Of a stretch of DNA of 64,000 nt, positions 12,016 through 23,400 are shown one piece after another (within the stretch, counting starts at the first letter, position 1; the number at the start of each line of letters is the position of its first letter). Position numbers and translations under genes: made by a program. This DNA is from Sinotaia quadrata (lineage: Eukaryota > Mollusca > Gastropoda > Architaenioglossa > Viviparidae), in contig CM054177.1 of NCBI GenBank assembly GCA_028829895.1, forward strand, positions 81,583,163 to 81,647,162, read 5' to 3'. The notes under the pieces are model-generated. The model saw only the letters and a list, made by a program, of their open reading frames with translations, had not been told where the DNA came from and did no database searches.

Positions 12016-13049
12016 CATGCCACTGTCGTCTTAAGAATAATCTTACATCTGACAATTTTTCAAAGAATGATAGGAATATGCCTTTTATACATTATTTGGA
12101 ATTCTGTTAGTGGCCCAGGCCAGTCAAATATAAACAATTGTACTCAGTAGAGAGCTAGATAAAATAGATTAAGTGAATCATAGGAAGCATTAAACTCACT
12201 AAATATGCATTAAACTTCACTAGTATCCTTTCTGATTGAATATGATGACATACAGAAAGACTTAATATTGGTCAAGTCGAAACTTACAGCAGATTTTGTG
12301 ACAATCTGAACTGTTTAAATGTAAAATTTGATTTTACCATGAAATATTCTGTATATATTCTCTTTCGACAGCCATTGTTACTTTGAACTCCTGAGACAAA
12401 ATCAATGCAGGAGAGAAAATTATCTGAAGAATGTATATTTGTGCCCTACTCAATTTAGTATATATATACCTGGGCTACTACGCCTTTAAATCCAAGCATA
12501 CTTGTCTGCTGTCGTCATGATGTTTATTCACAATTGCAGCAAAGAATGATTAAAACGAGGTCAGCCGGTTCTTCGCACGTAAACATGTGGTTATTCTGGG
12601 CAGTGACTTAACGGATTTACCCAATAAGAGAAATAATTGTGTCCTGAGCTGAACTGAAGGTCACAGAATAGTTTGTTATTGTGTTATATTTTTTTCTACT
12701 CAGCACGACGACATCTGTTCGGAATTTGACTGAAAATTCACCAAAACGACTTGCGAGAAGAAAAAAAAACTACTGTGATCAAGAACTAGCCTGAAATCTG
12801 AGAAGTGGCTTTGGAAATTGCATAGGCTACATATTTAAACCAAATATAGTCAAAACCGTAATGAACATTTAAATTGACATGAAATACGACAATACAATAA
12901 TATAACCTAATTATGGTTAATTAAGTCCCCTGTAATACCTTTTTCATTTCTCCTAATCACATGACAACCCGACAGAGACAGGATGTTTAGATGGACTTTA
13001 TTTATTTATTGGCAATCTGAAAAAAACCAATAAAGATTCTGGAAGAAAT

Positions 13050-13300
13050 GCACCATGCTTAATAGACTCAGTGGCTAATGTGGCTTTATAGATTGTTTTG
13101 TCTGAAAAGGACTGCATCCTTATTTTTCTGTTGAATAGACTTTGTGGCTTTACGGATTGTTTTGTCTGAAGAGAAAAGTATCCTTATTTTTCTGTTGAAT
13201 AAACTTTGTGACTGTTTTTGTTTGGTTTTATTTTGAAGAGTACAGCATCCTTATTTCTCTGATGAAGAGACTTTGGGGCTTTACGGACTGATTTTTAAAG
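13050..13300. repeat. About 63-bp diverged tandem repeat, 4 copies
   Basis: Copies share gactttgtggctttacggat, ttgttttgtctgaagag and tccttatttttctgttgaat. Divergence between copies is moderate. Confidence 0.85.
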
Positions 13301-13395
13301 TGGAAACGCAATAAATTCAAATATTAGTAGAGATTAACCAGTACAGTTAGGCCTAAGTATGGCTCATGTTTCCACATACAGTTATGAGTCTATAT

Positions 13396-14310
13396 CAGGG
13401 GTGGGGAATACTATTGCCCGCGGGGCCGCATGCGGCCCGGCAACTGATATTATGCGGCCCTCGAGGGCATTTTGAAATAACAATTTTTACTTCATTTTTA
13501 AGTAGTTTTGTTGAATTTTACAGAATTTCATATACAATTATAATTGTTTTAACATTTTTGATACAATTTCTTTCTAATTTTCTATTTTTGTGAACAGTCC
13601 TTGATCTTCGTAATGTAATGCTAAAATGCAAATTAACAGATTTTAATAAAATATTTATCAACATGTAAAAATTTAATAAGGATGATTTTATGAAAAACTG
13701 ATATTTCTCTGGTGAATAAAGCGATTTATTTTGCAAGAAAATATTAAATTTTAAAGTTTTTTGCTGTTATAAATTATTTCCATATTTACAATGTTCAAAT
13801 TAATGTATGTAGTAGTCTTGATATATTTCTGAAATTTCTTCTGTGTATACTCCTTGTTTCCCGAATATTTTATTTTCACAAACGCCGGAAGTAGGTTTTG
13901 TTTCATTTCCTTTTTAATGTTTTGTAAAATTCTAACGAATTTTATTAAAACAATAAGTGTCACTAAAAAACGTAAGATTGAAGATGAATGCCGTGTTTTT
14001 AATGATGGATGGACAGCTAAGTACTGTTTTATAAAAGTTGGTAGCAAATCAGTTTGCTTGTTGTGTCGTGAGTCATTGGCTGTCTTCAAGGAGTACAATT
14101 TAGAAAGACATTACCAAACAAAATATTCCGATTTTGGAAACAATTTAACAACCGAAGAGAGGAAAAGGAAATGATTGGAGAAACACTAAAATGTTTTCAC
14201 TAAAGATTCTGCAACAGAAGCTAGCCTGAGGCTGTCACACAGAATTGTAAAACAGAACAAGCCATTTTCTGATGGCGAGTTCATCAGGGATGGGGTTGTT
14301 CGGTCTGCTT
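13396..14310 (+). pseudogene. Dead hAT transposon: 5' terminus and N-terminal transposase fragment
   Basis: The left end, caggggtggggaatactatt followed by gcccgcggggccgcatgcgg, is a typical hAT terminal inverted repeat. From 13965 a frame reads KKRKIEDECRVF, then DGWTAKYCFIKVGSKSVCLL, then CRESLAVFKEYNLERHYQTK. This is the BED-type zinc finger region (C-x2-C...H-x4-H) of the hAT subfamily that gave rise to GTF2IRD2/EPM2AIP1-like host genes. The frame stops at 14174; after a shift the similarity resumes at about 14195-14290 (LRLSHRIVKQNKPFSDGEFI) and then ends. The catalytic domain and the 3' terminus are missing, so the element is inactive. Confidence 0.75.
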
Positions 14311-14749
14311 GCCCCCCCCCCTCCTAGTTCCAGTAGTAGCTAGGGAATTTCTTTTCTTCCTAAATTAATATTTTGTTATTTTAGACCTTTTGGGGCACAT
14401 GCAGACATGCGATTTTTAGACAAACAAGTCTTTGCGCCTGGATACGGCGGTCCTCTGTACGACACGAGTTCTGCCTTTGTTTCGGTCCACCACACTACCA
14501 CCCCCCCTCTGCCATCGGGTTCTGTCTGACATGATATCGGCTAAATGTTAGAGTTGAGTTTGATTTTAGGTGTTGTCCACTATTGGTGTCCATTCCGGAT
14601 GTTGTTTGGACACCATGTGCTTTCTGCTGGCGAGCTGTTGAGTGCTACTGTTGAATTTTGATTTTTAGGTATTGTCATAAACTCCTATCACAAAAGTGTG
14701 AAAGCAAATTGGTCTCTTCATAATCGTGATTCCCTGTCACTATTGTTAA

Positions 14750-14885
14750 GTGAGTACAGTAAATATGGTATATAAATGAATAAATAAAATACTGTGTCAG
14801 TACAGTAAATACAGTACATAAATGAATATATAAACTATTGCGTCAGTACAGTAAATACGATACATAAATGAATAAATAAATTATT
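14750..14885. repeat. 50-bp tandem triplication
   Basis: Three copies of gtcagtacagtaaatac(a/g)(g)t acataaatgaataaataaa-type sequence with a few substitutions. Confidence 0.88.
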
Positions 14886-15321
14886 CGATAAACAACGCGC
14901 GATTGCGACTGTGGCCGATTAGATTCTGTACTATTTTCGAGACAGGACGTGATTGGTTTGTTTGATGTTGCAAATCCGAAAGCAAATTTAATCTTCATAT
15001 CAATTCTGATGGCCATGCTAGGAGCAGATTATTCTGTTATGTGTCTTCTGAAGATTTTTGTCTTTGCTTTCCTCAAGCTGGTTTGTTATTGATTTTCTCC
15101 TTGTCAAGTTACAGTGAATTTTTTTCACTCAGTCTTCTGAAAATCAATAGTTATTCGGTTGGTGGCTGCCTTACATGTTGATTTTATTCGTGAAATTGTC
15201 ACTAATTTACTCTAATCCTGTTCTGGAATGTACATTCCAGAAAACGTTCTCGCCTGTGTTCCAAGACCCGACTGTGAGATTTTTGTTATTTATTTATTTA
15301 AAATTAATAAGTCTTGCTATT

Positions 15322-15500
15322 TTTGCAGGTCACAATAAACAAGCGTTTGCAGTGGACACTAGTATTTCTATTTATTTATTTTAAATTAACACTTTCAAAC
15401 TACATTTACTAGTCAGGCCAAATGACCGTTTGCAATGGACACTGCGATATTTCTATTTATTTATTTTAAGTTAACTCATCATACCACCCTTTGCCGGTCA
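15322..15500. repeat. About 80-bp diverged triplication
   Basis: Each copy carries tttgca(g/a)tggacact followed by a tatttctatttatttatttt segment and a short gtcac/ccaaatgacc portion. Confidence 0.7.
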
Positions 15501-15684
15501 CACCAAAATGACTGTTTGCACCGTGAACAATTCAAGGTAAATAAATGTGTAGTGCCTATCAGGAATTCCTGCCACGTCGAAGTCGGAATTACTACCACAG
15601 CCACGACCACTTAAAATAAACGAACTTAAAACAGGTCGAAATTGAAGATGTCTATAAGACTACTTGGATCTGCAGCCTAATTCA

Positions 15685-15975
15685 CTCGGAATTAAAATCA
15701 ACCCAGGCTAATTCACTCGGAACTAAAATGAACCCAGCCTAATTCACTCGGAACTAAAATAATATTTAACCTAACCTAATTCACTCAGAACTAAAATATT
15801 TAATCCAGCCTAATTCACTCGGAACTAAAATGATATTTAATCCCACCTAATTCAATCGGAACTAAAATAATATTTAATCCAACCTAATTCACTCGGAACT
15901 AAAATAATATTTAACTCAACCTAATTCACTCGGAACTAAAATATTTAATCCAGCCTAATTCACTCCGGACTAAAA
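15685..15975. repeat. Tandem repeat with alternating unit length, about 9 copies
   Basis: Core cctaattcactcggaactaa followed by aataatatttaa(t/c)cca in full-length units; shorter units lack ataat. The mixture suggests a higher-order structure. Confidence 0.93.
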
Positions 15976-17050
15976 TTAAACCAGCATAAAAGTATAAACT
16001 AACTGGACTAAGTCCCGGCCGAACAGAAGTATATTTTGCTTGGATCTGTACCCAACCCACTTGCACAAGACTAAAAAAATTAAGCTGCATTTTAAAAATA
16101 AATAACCCGTTGGTTCGTGTTCGTGACACTATCAATATTTGGCTTGGAATTCGCTTTTATCAAAGGTGCGTCCTCTGATAAGTCCACTCTTACTTAATTG
16201 AAAGGGAGACTAATCGAGCTTTAGTCTCATCCACTCACTGGTGAGGCAACTGACTGCATGCAGTGCCGAACGAGACATGCTCCTTAGGGAACTTTCCTGA
16301 AAGAGCTCTTGACCAGCCATGGATGACAACCACCCAGAAACAATCTTACTCAGGATGGCGACCTTACATGAAGCAAGCTTTCTGTTTCCAAGTTTGTTGT
16401 AAAGTAATTATGCTTATGATAGTAAGATATTACTCCATTTCGTGGGAGGGACATAAGTTTATATTCGATAGAATTTAAATTTGCTGTTGCAAACTTTGGT
16501 ATTAACACGTCAGGTACTCAAATAACTACTTGAACCCCACTAAACCCCTGGCCTGAACCAGCCCCTCTAAGATGGCTGACAAAAGTGTGGGTCACGCATC
16601 AGTCACAGATCGGTTTCCAGAGTGATCATAATTATTTGAAATGCACTGTACTGCCACAACTACAACGATCGAAAAAAGCCCTCTCAAAAAAAAAAAAAAA
16701 AATCAAGTCTCAGGACCGTTAAGCGTCTCGATCTGTTCACTGATATGGCGGCAAAGATCATTGGCAATTAATGAGTGTTAAATTGTTGACACCAAGTGGA
16801 CTCCACCAACTCTAAAGCTGAAAAAGAACTGATTTGGGCAATCAAGAGTAAGTACACGCTGATGCAACTAGTGTTAATTGCTAACATTTATTATAATAAT
16901 AATTATACAAAGCTAACATCAGAATAGAGAGTACACACAACGATTCATTCATATCGAAACTCCCTCCAAATGGACCTACGCCCGAATGGGTTCACGGCCT
17001 CTTAAACATGGATGGTTAATATGAGGATACAATATCACATACAATATGTT
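15976..17050. other. Intergenic, no gene recognised
   Basis: No family recognised on either strand. It has a poly-A tract at 16686-16702. Confidence 0.35.
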
Positions 17051-17315
17051 GTCACATACGTAATGCTTACATTTTAAAATTTGGCCAAAAGACTTCTTGC
17101 GACGGCGGTGGAATGGTCGCAAAATTGGATACAGTTTAGTATAATCATTGAGGGAAAAAATGTACTAGGGACAGTAACTGTGCTATAGCAAATAAAATAT
17201 CAGTAACGTCCCTTAGTCCATTATGGCCGCAGAAGCATAGTTTATGACATTGGAAACAACGACGCATCACAGCACATTTTAGAACCTTGCATGATAAATT
17301 TGCAGCCATTGTGAA
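17050..17315 (+). promoter_or_regulatory. Presumed promoter/5' UTR of the ZC3H13 gene
   Basis: The start codon at 17316 is preceded by sequence locally richer in CpG (gcgacggcggtgg near 17100, aacgacgcatc near 17260). No TATA box at a convincing distance. The transcription start cannot be fixed from the sequence, and a non-coding 5' exon could lie further upstream. Confidence 0.3.
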
Positions 17316-17471
17316 ATGAGCAGCAGCAAATCCAAACGCCGTGTGACTGTCGATACTGGAAATCCTGTTCCAGAAGATTCTGAAAAAAGAAAACCTAGCG
17401 TTTTCGAAAGACTTGGCCCAGGCGCTGGACAACGAAAATTTTCTGACTATGATACTGGAGGGTCAGCCGAG
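17316..17471 (+). CDS. ZC3H13: ZC3H13 exon 1: N-terminal conserved motif
   Basis: Codons 1-52, starting MSSSKSKRRVTVDTGNPVPE, with the family signature RKPSVFERLGPGAG at 26-39. The donor GAG|GTAAAG ends in phase 0. The ATG is preceded by GTGAA A/T-rich sequence and is the only one that brings in the conserved start. Confidence 0.9.
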
Positions 17472-20400
17472 GTAAAGTTTGAACTCCCTTCATTATTTTT
17501 ATATTTTTAAAACAATCTTTTTGAGCTATTTATTATTTAACGTTACAATGACTACAATATTACTTTTAAATATGAAAACATTCTCTTATATATGGATGGC
17601 TTAACAAAATTAAAGGGAAGTTACTTCAGTGTTTTTCCTGTCTGTAAGTGGGAAGGAAGGCTTTTTAGTTTGACATGCTTATATGGTAAGGAAATATTGA
17701 GAGCAGTCATATTTTACACATTATTTCTCATATGTAACTAAGATACTGTTTGAAATAGTTATTCATAAGTCTTTTCATAATAATATTGTATTGAAGTTTA
17801 GATTTTGAATTAAACAAGATGTGTTAACTATAAAGAACAATACTGACATCGCTGAAATCCGCGAATTACTCGATTCTGTATTTAGCATTGCAACCACACC
17901 GATTCACTTTCTTCAAAGCATAAGAGAACTCTTAATTATTTTTGTGTACACAAAGTATATATGTTGTTGAGCGTCGATTATTATTATTATTACTAAATTA
18001 GATTATGTAAATTAGGACGTGTGTAACTATATCTAGTTGTCGACCTCTGGTTATATAGGCCTAAATTTACACATCGGTACTATGCCCGACTTGTGTAAAA
18101 TGAAACTGAACCCAATAAATTGAACTGAACTTAGATTATTATATATTCCATCTTTCGTAAATGATAACTGTATTATTAAATGAATATATGAAAAAAAATA
18201 TATATTTAATGATAATTGAAAATTAAATACTAACAGTAACATTGTAACATTAACAATTAACATTATTTACTAAAAAGTAAATAGTAAATACACATTCATT
18301 TATTTTAGAATATTTTAAAAGGTTTATTTATTAAAATAAAATACTATTAGTATTTGTTGCTTGTATTGCTTATACTATAATAGTTAATACTACTAGTACT
18401 ACTAAAGTACTTAGCATCTTTGGCTGCTGGTATTATAATATAATAAAGGTGCTAAAAGAATGTTCAGTCTTTCATACAAAGAAAGATTGCTGCACTATAT
18501 TAAATAAATATACAGGGATAATAAAAGTGAAAGACAAAAATGTATTATATATTACAACATTATAACAATAATAAACACAACAATAAAACAATAACATATT
18601 TGACAATAAACATGTAATACATCAAGTCAATATTTACTAAAGAACTGTAATAAAGAACACATGGGTGGACCAATTACACATTTTTAAAGAAAATAAATTG
18701 AGAATTATCCTGGAATTAAAAGACTGGAGTTAAAGTAAAAATAACAAGATGTGTTTTAAGAGCTTTGTTTTTTTGGAAGTTGTTATTCTGTGACTGTGCA
18801 GGGGTTCTAAAGGCAGTTTGTTCCAGATATAAATTATAATATGAAATAGAATGTTGACCATATATTTTTGCTTTTCTTGTGGGTTAAAGAAGGATACAGA
18901 TGGTCAAAAGAATAGCACAGATATTGAGATATAATAGTGTCTACATGTTTGAGGATGAACAGATACTTTTTGTGTTGGGTCAGTCAGTGAAATGTAGCAG
19001 AGTGAGATCTTGTGCTTGATCCTGTATAGTGAACAGGCAACCAGTTTAAGAAGTGAATAGGAGTAGTGTGTTGAGTTCTTACTTCTTAGGGGCTTTTTAA
19101 TATCAAATTGCTATAAAAGAATACACACAAAAAAATCACTATCTTATTAAAGAGCCATGCATAAATAAATTTACCTGAGAAAGACAAATACAATTAATAA
19201 CATTAACAGCTTAATTCAATATCAAAAGACATTGAACAGTAACATTCAGTCACAATTTCACAAAGGGAGTATTTATTTATTTATTTATTTGTTTTGTTGG
19301 TCAGTGTTATAAAAAGATTTGCCTATAGTTGACATCTTAGTGGAAAAATTTTATCTATATATATTTTTTATTATATGAAGAAAAAAGACAATCTCATGCC
19401 ATACATGATTGTAGCAAATGGCATACTACTGACAGCTTTGACATACTAGGTGACATAACATTATTTGAGAATTGAAGATTAAGCATATGTTGTACTATGG
19501 CTATGCAGTTATCGCTATTAGTATTAGTATTACTAGACATCTTTGATGGGAAATGAAGAACACATGACCAACACAAGCAAATACTGAAATAGCCTAACAT
19601 TCATCACAGTTACCATGCAAATATTTGTGTAAGATATTTAATCCCACCAAGAGTCATAATACAACTTACAATGATTACTTTCAGGTAAATGGACATCTGC
19701 AGATCTTTTTTTTTTTTTTTTTTTTTTTTTAAAGGCAGATCAAACCGTAATTTTGAATATCTTCTCTCCACACCTGATAATCTTGAAGTTGATAGAAAAT
19801 GAAAGAATGATTGACTACAAAAGCAAAGAGCCTATCATTCATCAAGTCCAATTATGCAGTTGTTTGTGTAACATAATTACATATTTCATCTCACTCACAG
19901 TTACCAAACAATGATTACTTTCAGGGAAATGGACATCTGCAAATATTTGTTTTCCTTTTAGAGGCAGATCAAACAGTAGTTTTGAGTATCTTCTCACCAT
20001 ACATGATACCATACTTGATAATCTTGAAGGGTTCATTATAGAATTTTTACATATCTCTAATCCACAGCATGTTGTTTTTACATTCAAACATTATTCATTG
20101 GGTTTTGACAACTATTTCAGTATTTGACTACTGTTACTGCATGTCACCACATCTTGTATTTCTGGTCATCATGTTTTTTTTATTGGTTGTCAATTTTTTT
20201 AAAATGTGGATTTTGGAAATGTGTAATTTAATATGCTTTTATATTAATTTATTAATTTTGTAATTCATGTATTTATATGATTTGTTTTATTGTATATTTT
20301 ACAGCAAGAAAAAAAATGTCATCATTTTATGAGAACTGGTGAATGTCCATTTGGTACATCTTGTAAATATAAGCACATCCATGTGTCCAGCAAAAATAAA

Positions 20401-23400
20401 TCTATCAGGTATAGATAGTAATTCAGAGCTTCCCCATAGCCTAATTTTTCAAAAAGTCCTTTCACCCTTTAGTTTTCATTTACCGTTTAGAGGAAATTTA
20501 AGCCTTTATTTCCATTTTTCAAAGGGCCACCTTCAGCTTATTTTGTAAGAGATATGTGTTGCTCTCTTGTACTTGTGCCTGTCATGAGTATTATGAGTGT
20601 GTGTTTTCAGACTTAAATTTGTATATTTTTTCTTTGTAAGAACATATAGAACAAGTCAAATTTTAATGCCTATAATTCAAATTATAAATAATTTAGATAA
20701 TTTGTCTCTCATATTTTAATATTAAGTTGCATGTTAAACACACACAACTTTTAATTTATATTACATGGTTAAAGTGATACCATATTTATATTAAACTTGA
20801 ATTTTAACCAGTATTTAAAAAATATATATATTACTAGCAAAAAATGTGTACTGTATTCACATAATGATTTAATTAGCTTTAAGAAAATATGTCTTTACAG
20901 TGAAATAGGTAAAACATAAAATAATATTAAAAATGTAATTACATATTATGCACTCTCTACTAAAGTATTACTGGGTCTTTTAAGTTTACATATCTTCATT
21001 TAAAACTTACATATTAATACTTTTAAAAGTATTAATTGCATTCTAATTTATGCTTAAAAAATATACGTTCATCAATATTTTTAACAAGAAAATATATTCT
21101 AGATTTATATTTTAATTTCTGAATCTGCAGAGAAAGCAAAAAGCACAAAGTTTTTATGAATTATCATTAACATTAATTGTAATTTTAACTTTCCATTTTA
21201 AGTAAGGATGTTTATATTATCAGATTTGGAATTAGAAAGAACTGTTGCTTCATATAAACATGGTTATGATACATTACTCAGAAAATTACAGTTTAAACAG
21301 AAGTTTGAGAATCTACATGTAGTCATCCATTGAGCACACCAACTTTCAGTTTCTTTTTGAATTTATTACTTCATTGTTTATACCATATAATTTTAAAGAA
21401 AAAGATTGGAACATTTTTATATTAATTAATTGGTTGTAAGGCTTTACAGTTAAGAATTTATTCATATTTGTTTCTGCAATACAGAATTCTCTAACACTTT
21501 TCACTGCTGTCTTTGGTAGGCTTTGAGCTACCTTTGGATCATTCATGTTTTGCTTGAAATTAACTTCACGAAGGCAAATATTTAATTACTATGCTGGATA
21601 TTGACTTTCTCCATACATAATATAATTGTTTTCCTCATTCGCAACTGGACTTTCATTCCATTATGCTTTTCCCCAGGTTATTGCAGTCTCTCTTTTCTTT
21701 CCCAATTACAATCTTCTACTTTTCATTATAAACTCGCACTCTTAAAAGCAGATGTCTCTGTATTTGTACCATCTGTTTTCTTGACATTTTTTCCAGTTTA
21801 CTTGCTTCATGTGTGTGTGTGTGAAGCCCAGATCACTACATTAATAATCACTAGTAGTACAGTAGTAATAATTTTTGACTAAGCAAGTAGTCTCTTGTTT
21901 GGGGGAGGGGAAGGTAGATAGAATTAAAACTATAGCTAATTCTTATTATTGGTGTTGAAGCAAATAAAAATCACTCAAGTTTTGATATTTATTATTTTTA
22001 TATATTTTTGCTGAGCTATATAGATCATAAATTATTTTAATTGCCTTTTACTTTCCTGTTTGTATGTCATTATAAACACATTAACTGTGCACAGTTAAGA
22101 TTACAATTTTGGGTATGCTTTTTTTTTTATGCCTATTTAGAATTGTTTACTCTGAATGATTTTTTTTTAGTAGAATTTAGTAGATTTCCCCAAATATAAA
22201 TATTTTTGTACAATGTAGGGAGACAAGTCCAGAAGATTTAAAGCTAAAATTCAAAGGTCAACACTCTGAACGCAGTGGAGATAAAGAGCGTGGCGGAGAC
22301 AAAGAACGCAGTGGAGACAAAGAGCGTAGTGGAGACAAAGAGCGTAGCGGAGACAAAGAGCGCAGCGGAGACAAAGAACGCAGCAGAGACAAAGAGCGTA
22401 GCGGAGACAAAGAACGTAGCGGAGACAAAGAACGTAGCGGAGATAAAGAACGTAGTGGAGACAAAGAGCGCAGTGGGGATAAAGACCGTAGTGGAGACAA
22501 GGAGCGCAGTGGAGACAAAGAGCGCAGCAGAGACAAAGAGCGCATTGGCGACAAGCAGCGTCGAGACGGTGAACCAGAATCACCAGACACACATGGGAAG
22601 CATTCTAATCGCACTAGAAAGGATAAAGAAACAAAAATCCGATCCCAGGTTGTGGTTAAGAAATCATCAGGCAACCATGGCAGCGATGATAGTGATGCTT
22701 CAAATGACAGCAATTGGTTTGAAGGTAAATTTTGTTTACATTCTAGATATATTCATTATATTCATTCTAGATACATTTGTTACAGTCAGGCTGGTCTTAA
22801 GCAACCCTTTTACATTATGGCCTTCTGTCTTGAGCAGTTTTGTGTTCTTTCCTGATTCCCAAAGAACAACCATCTGATTAGCATGACTGAGCTCAAAGAT
22901 CATTTGAAAGATTGAAACCCTTGAGAATAAAAGTGCAATGTATTGGCTTAAGCGTATTTGAAGAATGCAATTGACATTGAGATGATGTCTAGACTGTTTT
23001 TGGAAGGTCCTTAGTCTTTAATCAGTCTAGATTGTATCACATGTCAGAGGTCATATATGTTAACATTCTTTCCAGTTACTCATTCTAGCTCATGTGGGAG
23101 TCTACTAGTGAAATCAGCATCCTTTCCGGTTACTCATTGAGTCATTCTTGTTCATGTGGGAGTCCACTAATGATGTCAGCATCTTTTCAGTTACCCAATC
23201 TAGCTCATGTGAAATCAGCATCCTTTGTCTTTGTTTACTCTAACTAGTCATACCAGCAATTAAAATACACAACCCAAGATATGATGATAGCAAAAACCTT
23301 TCAAATAACATAATATTTCAATGCCCTAAAACAACCAAGATTCCAACTGAAACCAAAATCATAATCACCAATACGATTAGCCAAGACAGTAAGCATTCCA

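Noticed and set aside
22258..22713. Minus-strand frames rich in LRSLSP or LCLRYA over the ZC3H13 repeat
   Set aside because: Antisense shadows of the 18-bp coding repeat; the plus-strand exon is supported by splicing phase and homology.
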